This document shows, piece after piece, positions 51,501-63,430 of a stretch of 64,000 bases of DNA. Both the position numbers and the translations under genes were made by a program. This stretch comes from Monarcha castaneiventris obscurior (lineage: Eukaryota; Chordata; Aves; Passeriformes; Monarchidae), in contig JAMPIT010000350.1 of assembly GCA_026261815.1 (NCBI GenBank), forward strand, positions 2,976,001 through 3,040,000, given 5' to 3'. The stretch's first letter is position 1, and every line of letters starts with the position of its first letter. The notes below the pieces were generated by a model, which saw only the letters and a program-made list of their open reading frames with translations, made no database searches and was not told the origin of the DNA.

Positions 51501-52439
51501 TTCCTTGCGCTCAACCACTAAAATTTACTTTGCTTCCAAAACTTCAGTAAGCATTAATTACACTACAATTATACCTCAGTTTTATTCACTTTTATCCATC
51601 TGATTTTCAGTTTTTCCGTATTTGCAGAGGAAGGAGAGGATAATAAAATGTGAGACTCACGAAGGGAACCTAATTATACTGTAGATGCTTTGCAAGTTGC
51701 CACAAGCCTTAAGGCGCTGCAACACACAACTCGTCTAATCCAAGCATCTCATGAATGCATCAAAACATTTTTCTGATCATACGGGAAACTCTGCTCATTT
51801 AAATTACATTCACAAATGGACTTAAAAGCAATGGCCTGTGGATACTTTCTGAATAGTTTTGTTCTTCATCAGAAACAGTTTTGCAAGGAAAGTTCATAAT
51901 AAGCTTACATGCCATGTTTCCCTAAAAAAAAAATCTATTTTCGGGATATTTTGATTTTAAGAAGTTCACTCTCTTTTCCCAGAGACCTCTAATCTTCAAG
52001 ATTTTACTGAGGAAACCATAAGAAAGGGATTCTCAATTGAAGATGACCGATAGAAATATAAGCTTTATGAAAACTCTGCTTTTTCTACATACCCTCACTT
52101 TCTAAATCAAAACCTGAACCCACCTGCCAGATAAAAGAACCTGGATGAAATAACATCTGCTTTTATAGCCTTCTGTAAATGGTTTCGTTATTTTATGTCA
52201 CCATTTCAAAGCCAATGTAGAGACTTCAGGTATTAACACACATTCAGCTTGAGGGGACTTCCTGATTACATGTACCTAAATGTGTATCGGACTGCTATAT
52301 TTGATTTATACAGAATGAAAATGCATTTATCTCTAGTGGCCTGCTAATCTATTTGTGTAATAACTTTAATAGATTTAGCACGTTTCAAAAATTGATTTAA
52401 AGAAAAAAAAAAACTACTGCCACACACACCAGGAAACTA

Positions 52440-52970
52440 CACCAGGTATCAGCTGCAGTAGGAAGAAAAGGAATTAAGAAGAGGAAATAGGAATCAAGAT
52501 ACATTTGAAACTTGATGGAAGTGAAGGAACAGAAGAAAGTTAAATTGATGAAAATGTTAAGCAAAAGTCTTGAACAAATCTGAAGCAAAAGCAGAAAGGA
52601 AAGATTTAGCCATGGCTTTTACAAAAAGCTAGGAAAAGGAGTTGTAGGAGAATTCAGCAGCCAAGGCAGAAAATCAAGAAACAGAGAGTTGTCACATCTG
52701 ATACTGGAACATTTGTCAAATGGACAAAGATCTACACCAGTCTGCTTGCAGGAAGGAAATTTAAACAAAGATGAGAATGAAATAATTAGCATTACTGCAG
52801 AAAGGACAGGTCAGACAACAGAGCTCATGTTAAGACATGATGTATTTTGGCTCACAGTGAAGCATGGAGGATTTAAAAAGAAGCAAGGACAGTCACAAGA
52901 GATGGATTTAAGACTTTGTATAAAGGGTTCTGCTGAATGCCAGCAAAGGGATATATAAGATGGGATTAAA
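52440..52970. other. Second purine-rich block
   Basis: A plus strand rich in A and G (GGAAGAAAAGGAATTAAGAA, GAAGCAAAAGCAGAAAGG, GGATTTAAAAAGAAGC). The 89-aa plus frame at 52689-52958 has no recognisable motif. It resembles the block at 13860-14760 in composition, but no shared sequence could be proven by eye. Confidence 0.35.
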
Positions 52971-55344
52971 GTATGTGACTTTAAAAAGTTCCTCTTTCAA
53001 TGACATGAGAAAGGGCACTAAGACACCCACACTTACACAAAATCTGAAGTCATGAAAATAAAGTCTCCTTGTCTTTCTATTGCTCTCGTATCCCTTATTG
53101 GGGACACACTTGAATATTCATCTTTTAGATTTCACTCTCTCCCTCCAAATGAGGGTAAGAAATAACTTACACCACTTGCCTGTCAGGCTTACATAAACAA
53201 CCGAACTTTTAATAGCAAATTCAGACAATGATCAGGCACCTGACCAAGCTTCTGCAGTATAGTTATGATACAAGGACTTGCATAGCTCTTCTTCTTTCAT
53301 AGCACTGAGATGTAAGCCAAAGATTCGAACTCAACTAGTATCTGCTACTGAGTGATTGTTATCTTTTGGGAAGGGAAACCTTATGAGGTGGGAGAATTTT
53401 TAAATACCACTGGGAAGTCACTGTGGAAATGGCCACGTAACTCACTTCTACTGTGAGGCAGTTCTGATTTTCCCCTCGCATTCTTTTGTTAATGAAGTAC
53501 TGATGACTTGTCCCATTACCAATTCAATAAATTCCAAAAACATTAGGGAAAAAACAGTGGCTGAACTGGATAAAATAATGTTTATCTATGACACTCATTT
53601 ATGATTTCTGAATAACACCATAGAACTTCTCCCTACAGTGTGAATTTAAAAATTACACATTTTCTAGTAATGGAAAAATTGAGTAGTATCTTCCCCAGCT
53701 AGTAACAATGTAGCCTCTTCATAAATCACTGGAAGAAGGCATCTTCTGATGACTGGACCAGCTTAACATGACCCAAGAGAAAGGAGATGTGCCTGTCTCT
53801 CCTTGGATGAGACAAAAGAGCAGGGCTCAGCATATTTTCCCTATCATTACTATTACAGCTATTTCCTAAGTAGCAACAGTTGACTGTCAAGAACCCCAGA
53901 CATAAAGGATGACTTGTAATAAGGAAGAGCAAGAGAATCAATCTGTATGTCAGCCTTACCTTATATGGCTTGTATTAATTAATACATGAAATGAATTGGT
54001 ATCCTGAATGCCTTTTGTAGTGAGAAGAGAGGTTCATCTTTAGCTACAAGGTTAGTGAGACAATAGAAAGGCAAATGAGGTTCCTACCAGAGTAAAACCT
54101 ATCACCTTCCTGCCCCTTCTTTCCTTTCAAGTTTCATCTCATTTAAATTTGTATGTTAGGATTCTAAACTGTTATAAGACTATTTCAAGAATTACAATCA
54201 GGTAACTGAATACTTCATTATGTAAGAGAATCTACATATGAAGTATTTTTCACCTCAAATTGTAAAGTCTCAAATAAAAAATCTGAACAATGTCAGATGT
54301 GTGTCAGTCATGCAATGACTGAATGGCAGCCCTTAATATTAGACAATAATCTCAGAGGATGTCAAACAGAGACGATTTTTTTAAAACCTATTTCCTTCTT
54401 TACATACTATCATTTATTTCTTTCGTTTCATTTCATAAAGGATAATAGGTGGAATGTGAAAAACACTCCTGCACTAAGCTACAAGAAACTTCACATATGA
54501 CACTTTCCATAATTACAAAAAACCCCATGACATTGATGTGGTCAGTCTGTTAATTTTGCCTGACTCAGTTTTGAAAAGAGGCATTCTCTTTTCATAGTAT
54601 CTCCACAATTGAAATATTTTTCTTCAATGCAGGTAAATATCTAGTCAACATCAATTTTCTCAGCACTACAACAATGAAGCTGTGTTAACAGACCAAGAGA
54701 TGAAGTATTTCACCACCGAAGTCTGATGTCAAACTTACAATGGCATTACTCAAAGTATATGAATTTCCTAGTGAATAACTGATTGCAAAGTCATAGAATC
54801 GATCTCTCCTTCCTTGTTTATTGTGTCCTTGAAATCTGATTGCATTGTTTTCTTGACTCTGATTTCACTTAAAAGCACAGCAAACATGATTTCTTTTCAC
54901 CTCCTATCCCATGCAACATTTTGCTACAGAAGAGGTGAGATTTTTTGTATTTGTCAATGACTGCAACAGGACTACAGGAGTAGACCTTCAAATTAAATGT
55001 GTGAAGTATGCTTTGACATTAGCTGGAATACTTCATAGCCAAAACATAGCTTGAAGCTTTCATAAATCTCTTCCAAATTATTTTGTTCAAATACAAACCT
55101 TCAGGAACACTAGAAGATCTAGCACTAACTACTATCAGTGGAAAGTCAAACTGAATGAAGTCAGCATTTATTAAGCAGGACAATAAAACAATGCTTCCTA
55201 ACACTTTGGAAATTTGAAGCTTTTAGTATAAATCAGGCCTTAAACAACACACAGTCCTGGGATCTTACAGGTATCCATTATCTGGAGAATTCCATACCCA
55301 TCTCACAACACCTAGAAGAATGACCCTTGAACTCAAAGGCATAC

Positions 55345-55394
55345 AGCTGTGTTCTATATGACAGCACATAGCTATGCTCTATATGACAGCATAT
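55345..55394. repeat. Two-copy 25-bp tandem duplication
   Basis: Copy 1 is 55345-55369 and copy 2 is 55370-55394, both with the core TCTATATGACAGCA. They differ at three positions, all transitions. Confidence 0.9.
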
Positions 55395-56041
55395 ATGACA
55401 CAGCAAGGTCAGAAAACCCTGCTTTGGCCCATGACAAATAATACAGAAGCAGTTTGAAAACTTGTGGTCTGCAACTTAAAGGTTTTCAAACACCAGAGAG
55501 AAGCCAGACTGCAGATACTGATCTTTTCAAGTTACCGCCAAAATCGTATGACATAATTTGAGTCATTCATTAAGTAAATTCTGATAGCCACAACACCAAC
55601 ACAAAAAGTTAACACTTTGGCCCAGCTGAAATGTAATACTAAATGTTGAGCAAGTGGTAGTCTGAAGATAGCTCAGAGATAGTATTTCACTGTCAGCATT
55701 TGTTAGAGCACATATCCTAATAATACCTTCTTTTTGTGAAACAAACCCTTACACTGAACACTGCTTAAAAAAAAAGATACTCCTACTAAACTCAACAGAT
55801 TTTACAGTTGTAAATAAAACTCTACTGTTACCAACATTTAATACTGAATAAGGTTTTGTGCTATCCAGCTACTTACATCAGAACAGCTTTCCTGTAAACA
55901 ATGTAGTCCTGAAAAAAACTGAAGAATTTAAATGAACTTGTACTACACTTCTTTCACAATGTATTTAAGTACTTTTCCTCACTGAGCAATCCACAGCACA
56001 GTATTTCTGTACTTCAGTAATTGAGGTAGAAATCAACTTAC

Positions 56042-56203
56042 CCTATGTTTTTCCTTTACTTTCTTCCTGTACTCTTCTTTGTCAAATTTGTCTTCTTCAC
56101 GCAGTATTTCTTTCGCTTTATCTAGGTTGATACCACTGGCATCATCTTCCTCATCTGCTTGTGCCAAATTGGATTTCTGCACAGGTGGCCACTGCTGCAC
56201 TAA
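56042..56203 (-). CDS. DDX10: DDX10 internal exon, charged coiled-coil-like segment (part 2 of 4)
   Basis: Seen: a 162-nt exon (54 codons, phase 0 at both ends). The acceptor is TCTGATTCAG before TTAGTGCAG and the donor is the strong consensus GTAAGT. The peptide begins LVQQWPPVQKS, passes an acidic DEEDDASGINL stretch, and contains EEDKFDKEEYRKKVKEKHR at its end. This closely matches the human DDX10 tail, whose GGINL...KAKE and EEDKFDKEEYRKK blocks come in the same order. The alternating acidic and basic residues suggest a long charged helix (inference). The open frame runs on past the donor for only two codons (VS) before a stop, which supports this exon end. It joins in frame to the exon at 42142. 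Confidence 0.93.
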
Positions 56204-58420
56204 CTGAATCAGAGATGCCAACAAGAAAAACAATGGTTAGAATCATTTTTCCACATCACACTTTTGGTGCCCTAAATATTCCAATGCATTATTTTTCCAC
56301 ACTAAATAAAAAGGTCATCTGCAAAGTAAACAAACTAACAAGACTTCTGGACAACAGAAACTTAGAGACCTTATTTAACATCACATTCAGTTAAAATTAC
56401 TATTTGAAAGTAGTGTCTCCATCATATCACATTACTGTTTAGTGGATTCACTTGAATCTCTCCCCTTATTTTGTCCTCTTTCCTGATTAAAACAAGTAAT
56501 TTCTAATCCCGCTAGTCATTTGGGGAGAAAAAAATATTTGTTCCCAAGAAATTACTCTCAGAAAAAAACGTGAGTAAATCTAAACAGCACCTTTCATGTA
56601 AACAATCAGTATTCCAACATATTAACCAAGACAAAAATTAGATAAGCCTTTATTCCAAGTACACAAAAGAAAGCATGACTACAAGTTCATGTTTTGAGGG
56701 AAGCAAAGAGAACAGACATGGAAGTGTTTGTTGATTATTGTACTAAGACTGTATTGGAAATGATTTTTTGATGATTTGATGATTCATGCTGATGAACTGT
56801 TTGATGGGCGACATACCAAACACATCCAGCTTCCCTTAAATATCTAAAACTCTAAACTCAAGACAAAGACTGCACATTCACCAAAAAAATATCCCCACCT
56901 ATCTTACAACCTAGTAGCTTATACCTCATGCTATGAGCACACACCTTCAAGGGACAGTCTTCGCAAAATCTTTCTTGCTTATGGATTAGTCGAGTACTAA
57001 CTCTTGAAAGGAAACTACATGGCAGAAAATATAGAATGCTTTTCAGTATAAATGTAAAACCAAACACATTTAGGACTCCCTAATGCACACAGGGTGTTGT
57101 TTAACAAGTACAGATAAATTCAACCCTTTGCTACCACATCCTTTTGTAAAATTGAGTTTGTGTAGCTGTATTTTCTAGAAAGATACATTTTTAGAGCACT
57201 TTGTCAAAGAGAAGCATGTGGAATAGAACAGTAAAATTTCAAAGCACAGTTTTACACAGCTTGGGAAAAAAAAAGCAAGAACAACATCCACAGATGCAAA
57301 TTTTGTGTTTCCTTAAATGTTACCCCTTCTCTATTGTATGGCTTTTCAAACTACAATCTTTGTGATTATTTTTCTCTCCATCCTTGCTCCTTTTTGCTTC
57401 ATTGCATAAATACATGAAACATTTGCATATGAATTTTAAATTCAGACAATAGCTTCTGAATATCTAAAAATATCTGATGTAGTTTTCAGTCAATGGGGTG
57501 ACCTCTAAAACCTTTTACATTCTGTCTAATGTTAGTAATTATGTATATGCCTACACTCCCTTCACCTGTAATATAAAATGTTTTATTTTAGTCAGAAAAG
57601 CAAATTATGTATTTGTAAAGGTGACCTCTCTTTCAATTTATGCCTTACTGAAATTATTATAAAGAAGACAAAAAAAACCTACTTTTTATCTTAGTGCTGG
57701 AAATAGAAAAACAACATACACAGCATCTGAAGCTGTGAAATCAAATGTAAGAAAGTTCATGGAACATGGACACTTGCTAGTGAGGTTATTTCCGCAGGGA
57801 AATCCTAGAGTGACTAGCATCCACAATAGTTCCTTTTAGTATAAAATCAAGACATTTTTCCAGAGTCCATTAAAAGAACAAACCAAGTAACTGGCAAATT
57901 TCCAAGCACTGCTACCTCAGCACCAGTAGGCCAAAATTTGGTATTCCCTAGCTTTCCTAACAAAACTTTTAATCTAGAAATAGTGAATGATGGGAAGAAA
58001 ACCAGGGACTTCTTTTAATTCCAGTACATTGACTCAAGGCTTTGGAGAGCTTTGGCAAACAGCTACAGGAAAGTTGTTTTACACTTCTTTAAGAAAAATA
58101 TGCCAGGCTCTTGATTCCACCTGAAATTGAAGATAATGGGCAGAAAAGAGATTCAGTTCTGTACATCCACTTACAGCTCTCATACAAGTATCTTACACAT
58201 ACAGAGACTAAAAGAGGTCAGTGCTCAACACTGCCCTTTTTCCCAATGGAGCTGAATTCTAAATGGAAGCTGAACACTTCTGCAAAATGTAAGCCAATTA
58301 GAAAAACCACACATTTTTTAAAAGCGTGTCTTTTTATACAGATATAAAGTACTTTTTTGACTTTGTAGAAACTACAGCTTCAATTCCCACCAAAATACAA
58401 TTACTCGTAATTGATCTTAC
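56204..58420 (-). other. DDX10: DDX10 intron, about 2.2 kb
   Basis: A short AT-rich intron between two phase-0 exons with canonical ends. No CR1, LTR or SINE is recognisable in it. A TGATGA-rich stretch near 56765-56805 is on the wrong strand for a host-gene snoRNA and lacks paired ends. I see nothing else that can be supported. Confidence 0.85.
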
Positions 58421-58534
58421 CTCTCCATCTTCTGTAAAAACGATTTTTGTGTTAACTTTAAATTTCTTCTTCAAGATTTTTTTGGCTTCTTGGGTCTTAG
58501 TTGCTTTTTTCTTCACCTTTGATTTTGACGTGGT
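58421..58534 (-). CDS. DDX10: DDX10 internal exon, basic C-terminal tail (part 1 of 4 in window)
   Basis: Seen: a 114-nt exon (38 codons, phase 0 at both ends), preceded on the minus strand by TTTTATGCAG and followed by GTAAGATC. It encodes a very lysine-rich segment starting TTSKSKVKKKAT and ending FTEDGE. Known: DDX10 is a DEAD-box ATP-dependent RNA helicase of the nucleolus, related to yeast Dbp4/Hca4, which acts in small-subunit rRNA processing and U14 snoRNA release. Human DDX10 has a matching segment with an EAKK...FKVN core and a DEGE end, followed directly by LVQQWP. The same join is made here by splicing to the exon at 56203. This is the linker between the helicase core and the acidic tail, and it has no catalytic motif. 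Exons for the core must lie beyond position 64000. Confidence 0.9.
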
Positions 58535-60672
58535 CTGCATAAAAGAAAATAAGATTTCTTATAGGTTTTTCCCTAGTCATAGAGTATATGCTTCAAACTT
58601 TCTTAAAAGTAATTAGATTTATTAAAATTCAATTCCTAAACCACGCATTTTAAAAATCAGCCAGCAAATCTTTTCACAAAACCATTTTAAGCAGGCTGTA
58701 TAATCAGAAATTCATTTACTCTGATAAAAATTTAGCATAATTTAAATCCTGCCAGTGCCAGGACACCTGGCTCATTCAAATCTCACTAACCTTTTTGGGA
58801 CAAGGACACTGGATTCACCAGCTTATGATGCTAGCAAGCCTCATCAGACAAGAAATACAGTATAACTGCCTCGAAGCCATTAACTACAACTGATCAGATA
58901 CCAATTTCATCTCACCTGACATCACGTTGTCCCCAGGCACCACAGTATACCAGTCTGAGCTATTTGTGTGTTAATGAATGCCACAAGTGGCCATGCAAGA
59001 ATATTGTTACTGTGCAACTTTTGTCCCTTGCAGAACATCAGTGCCAGGAGATGTTTACCAAACTTAGCATTAAGTACCATTTAAATATCACAAAAGTTAT
59101 TAGCATCATAAAAGAAAGTAGTGAAAAAACGTGGTGAAGACACCAGAGAAACTAATGAATGGGTCCACAGGAACTGTGAAATCCACAGATGGCCTACATA
59201 GGTTTCCCCAAGGTACTCATCTGGTGGCAACATCATGGAACTTAAGAATGTGGAGATTCGCCACCCCAGCTCGTCTTCCAAGAATTCTTCTTTCAAAAAC
59301 AAAGGCTGAATGTGTTCAAAATCTACCAGGGCACAATACACAGAGGACATTTTAAGCAGTAACTGACATTGCAGAAAGTATTTTATAGCAAAAAATATTC
59401 TGAAGGAATACGTGGTGACTCCATAGGAGTAGACCCACGACTCATTCATCATCCCACAAAGACTGCAATCTCTCCACTACGCAGGAAAAAGTGCCAGTCA
59501 CTAAACTGTCTAAACTTCTAATAAATAACAGAAAGCAGTCAAAGCAACCAGAAATAAAAAGAAAAAACTGAACTTTTTTCTCACTTTCATTTTTTATTTT
59601 GGTCATTTTAATCAGTCTTCATGTTCTATACAAAATCCACTATAAAAGGAAGCAAAAAAAAATTAACTCAGAAAGTCACTGTCATTATGGTCAGCACACT
59701 AATGCACTGAAATATGAACTATAAAAGAGAAAAATTACAGTCCTTCTAACAGGAAAAATGGCTTGTGACAGCTACTGCGCTGTGATATCAAGTAATGACC
59801 GTATCTATTATAGAAAATAGTAACTGTAGCAGCACTTTTGTCCTCAGTATTGTCAAACGATTTTTGCTGCACCGTGCAGCTACTGCTGGTTAGGTACATC
59901 CATAACAGCTCAGAAAACTGTGCTACTCCCTCATTACTGCTGCTTATCCTACATACACAAATTGTTTGAGAGTCTGCACTAGCATAAAACCCTTACCTCA
60001 AAATATGGACTACTTAGTAAAACAGGAGTTGTCCAGAGAAAGAATTTAAAGAGAGATGTTCTTCAAGGTGATGGGACAATACTATTCACTATCATAGCAT
60101 TTTCTTTCAACAGCTGCTTTCAGTTTTCTTTTTTTATTAAACAGTCCTTTATTTCTGCACTGCCATTATTATTCATACCAGCATAATATGCTACTATAAA
60201 AAAAAGACTGTAAGTTTCAAATGGGTACACCAGTGTTTTGCAAAATTATATTTAACTGTGAATTTCAGCTCTTTATATTTCTTGGTTTAAAAAAGGTTTT
60301 CCTAGCTAAGGAGCACAAATATCCAATGAGCTGTCTTTACATGCACACATAGGCAACATTTCCAGATGTACCTTGTTCCCCCTCCTTTCTCTGAGTTTGA
60401 TACTGCCAAGTTGCATGGGGAAAAAATGGGATAGTACAAAATTTCCAAACAAATAGAAGGAACAAGAAGAGGAGAAGAAAAAAATGGGAAGCTAAATTTC
60501 CTCACTATAGACCCAAAGAGCATAGTGTAAGATCAGTGTGTGAATCTGGCAGATTTACAATATGCAGCATTAAACAAAGAGATCAAAAATGTAAAAATCC
60601 CACAGAAAAGAGCATGAGTATAAAACACTACACACTCCCTACATAATTAAACTGTGTTTTTTATCAGGACAC

Positions 60673-61759
60673 TGCACTGGGTTTGCATGGCCAGCTTTTG
60701 GTACGGGGGGGGCTACAGGGGTGGCTTCAGTGAGAAGCTGCCAGAAGCTCCCCCCATGTCCAGCAGAGCCAATGCCAGCTGGCTCCAAGATGGATGAGAG
60801 GCTGGCCAAGGCTAAGTCCATCAGAAATGATGGTAAAGCCTCTATGATAACATACTTAAGAAAAAAAAAAACAAACCTCTGGCACATGTAACTGTGGCCA
60901 GAGAAGAGTGTGGTGAGAACACGTGAGAGAAAAAGCCCTGCAGACACCAGGGTGAGTGCAGAAGGAGGAGCAGGAGGTGCTCCAGGCACCAGAGCTGAGA
61001 TTCCCCTGCAACCCCTGGTGCACCCCATGGTGAGGCAGCTGTGCCCCTGCAGCCCCTGGCGGATCACAGGGACACAGAGATCCACCTGGAGTCCATGGAG
61101 GAGCCCATGCCAGAGCAGCGGGATGCCTGAGAGAGGGCTATGAACCCATGGGAGGCTGCTGCTGGAACAGGCTCCTGGCAGGGACCTGCAGACCCGTGGA
61201 GAGAGGAGCCCACGCTGGAACAGGCTCCCTGGTAGGATTTGTGACCCCATGGGGGACCCACACTGGAGCAGCCTGTGCTTGAAGGACTGACCCACACTGC
61301 ACCAGTTTGCAGAGAACTGTTTATGAGATGGATTCACATTGGATGAGTTCATGGAGAACTGTCTCCCATGGAAGGGACCCCACACTGGAGCAAGGAAGGA
61401 CTCCTTCCCCTAAGCAGTGGCAGGAACGACATGTGATGAACTGACCACAACCCCCATTCCCTGTCTCCCTGTGCTGCTGGGGGAGCAGGAGGTAGAGATG
61501 AGAAGGACGGAGGGGTGAGGGGAAGGTGTTTTTAAGGTCTGGTTTTACTACTCATCCTGCTGTGATTCTGTTAACAATAAATTCAATTAATATCTCTAAT
61601 TTAAGTCTGTTTTGCCTGTGATAGTATTTGATGAGTGATCTCTCCCAGTCCCTATCTCAACTCCACGAACCCTTTGTTATATTTTCTCTCCCCTGTAGAA
61701 GGGCGTGACAGAGAGGCTTTGGTGGGTGCCAGGCATCCAGTCAGGGGCAACCCACTACA
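60673..61759 (+). mobile_element. Family A LTR copy 3, essentially full length (about 1.09 kb)
   Basis: It starts TGCACTGGGTTTGCATGG and ends GGGCAACCCACTACA, giving TG...CA ends. In order it contains GCCAATGCCAGCTGG, AAGCCCTGCAGACACCAGG, several CCCACACTGGAGCAG-type units, CGACATGTGATGAACTGACC, AATAAA at 61576-61581, and a U5 with GAGGCTTTGGTGGGTGCCAG. No exact target duplication was found at these limits. No gag, pol or env follows, so it is a solo LTR. It lies antisense to DDX10. Confidence 0.82.
61576..61581 (+). terminator. AATAAA polyadenylation signal of LTR copy 3
   Basis: AATAAA in TTAACAATAAATTC, at the position equivalent to the signal at 6400 in copy 1. Confidence 0.6.
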
Positions 61760-62869
61760 TTGGTAGTTTAGCTTTCTGAGCACACTCCAAAGTTGATGGC
61801 TATCAAGGCTCCTTCAGCTTCAGACACAGTCCCCTGACTGACCTGTGACCCCAGATTCCTCTCACAGTTTAGGACCAGATGGACTCAGATATCAAAACAT
61901 TTTCATCACAGATGTAGGAACAATTTTCCAAACTACATGACTTCAGTATTCAGCAGTAGAAAGAAGAAGGGACTTTTGGTGTGCTAGGGCAGTTGTTTCT
62001 GACACAGTCTCCCTGTTCCAAGGGGGAGGCTACCTAGTGCAGGGTAAGAGTCAGGCAGATCAGCCGTGGAGTGTAGAGTTCTGGGGCTACTGTGGGGTCC
62101 CATACATGCTGCTTTGGTTCACTTCTGGGGATCTCTCTCACATTTTTCTGGTGTCCCTATATATCCTAAAGTGTCTCTCTTCTGTCCCTTAACCCTCTCC
62201 CTCCATGTGTCTCCAGTAGCATCTTGCAGAGGATCTATTCCCCACATCCCAAGAGCCTCTTACCCTACTTCCTGCCTCAGTGGTTGCTGCTTTATATTGA
62301 ACATACCTGTGCCAGATGTTCCTCCAAGTGGCTTAAGTCTTGATGGAGGATGGGTTGTTTACATCCATCTCATGATGCAAACATCCATGATCCATGACAC
62401 CCTGTGCCCCCCTCACCAAAATTTCTAATGCCAGTGCCTGTCTTTGCTTTGCCCTCACATTTGAACAGCTACATTGAAACATCAATTTCCTATCTAGCAG
62501 GAGTCTGATTCATCCATCTTAAAAGTGAAACACCACTGTATATCAGACCTCAGGCTTCCCTAATCTTCAGTGCTAACCCTTGGTTCCCTGTCTTTTGAAG
62601 CCATTCTGCTTACTCATTTCCCATTTTCATCTTTTGTACTAGGAGATGCCTGAGAACTGACAAGCAGAAGTTAGACATTCTCTACGGCTTCATCTCTTTT
62701 CTTCACAAAGAGTTCACCACAGCAGCAGGCACCACCAGCTGCTGGAGGCTGCCAGAAGATCCCCTCCATCTGTTAACCTAAAGTTCTGTAGAGAATACAA
62801 AGGTAGCAGGAGCCATGACTCCTCTCTGCCCAGTAAACAGCTGGAATCTGGGGTCACCGGGTTTGCAGG

Positions 62870-63430
62870 CAGAAGTACAATCACATCAGCAGATGGCTAT
62901 TACCAAGTCCCTTGTGGTTCTGTGGGCTCAGATGCATGAACGCACAGATCCAGAGAAGACTTCAGTAATATGAGTCCGACGGCAAGAAGCTGAGAAGGGC
63001 CCTTGCATAGAGTTCCAAGAGAGCAGTTTATTGCTACAACTCCTGAAGGTTTCCAGAGGCAAACGGCCCCAAACACGTCGTGGGGCGATCTTAAGTACAG
63101 GGGAGTGGCTAACAGCAAGAGCCAACCAGGGAATCAGAACTGGGGTACATCACCACCACCGAACAGGCATCCTGGGAGAGGCTTCTCTCTATCATAACCA
63201 ATACATCTTTGGCACCAGAGACTGTCTTACCAAGAACACTCTCTGTCTATTATACGACAGGTTAATCACCCACCACAGATGGCAAAGAATGGAGACTTTC
63301 TGCTGACAACCAGACCCTGTTCCTAGTGCCAGAGCAAGCCATGGGCCCGGGCATTTTAAAGTGAGCTGAGAGGGCATAGATGCTGTCCACACTGCTCATT
63401 GCAGGTCCTGCTCAACTACTATTTACCTCA
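62870..63430 (-). mobile_element. Probable LTR in minus orientation
   Basis: On the minus strand this reads as a promoter-like CCCCTGTACTTAAGATCGCC, then GTTTGGGGCCGTTTGCC, then AATAAA (plus-strand TTTATT at 63027-63032) in GCAATAAACTGCTCTC. The spacing of a TATA-like element to poly(A) signal, about 70 bp, fits an LTR of the short-R type. The ends are not fixed and no target duplication was seen. It is unlike families A and B. It points the same way as DDX10. Confidence 0.4.

Larger units (their letters stand above)
42143..56041 (-). other. DDX10: DDX10 intron, about 13.9 kb
   Basis: Both flanking exons are phase 0, and their peptides join at the conserved KHR-EKRLKE position. Inside are a minus-strand CR1 fragment (44548-44810), a 3'-deleted CR1 (47300-47745), a tRNA-Ile-like SINE (48399-48544), a purine-rich block (52440-52970), an ATTT-rich tract near 49280 and a 25-bp tandem duplication (55345-55394). 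Elsewhere (42150-44540, 44820-47290, 48550-52430, 52980-55340) it is AT-rich sequence with no supported gene. Confidence 0.85.

Noticed and set aside
54790..54805. TCATAGAATC resembling a CR1 tail
   Set aside because: No other CR1 sequence on either side. A 10-base match alone is not enough.
56760..56810. C/D-box snoRNA suggested by TGATGA repeats
   Set aside because: It is on the plus strand, opposite to the host gene, with no paired terminal stem or properly spaced D box.
59081..59452. 123-aa minus-strand open frame on the DDX10 strand
   Set aside because: It lacks the charged character expected of the DDX10 tail and shows no convincing phase-0 donor to join the exon at 58534.
60639..61385. 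248-aa minus-strand open frame, the longest in the window
   Set aside because: Same LTR family as above. Probably a composition artefact on the antisense strand.
62066..62428. 120-aa plus-strand open frame after LTR copy 3
   Set aside because: Composition like translated non-coding DNA, with no motif and no partner exon.
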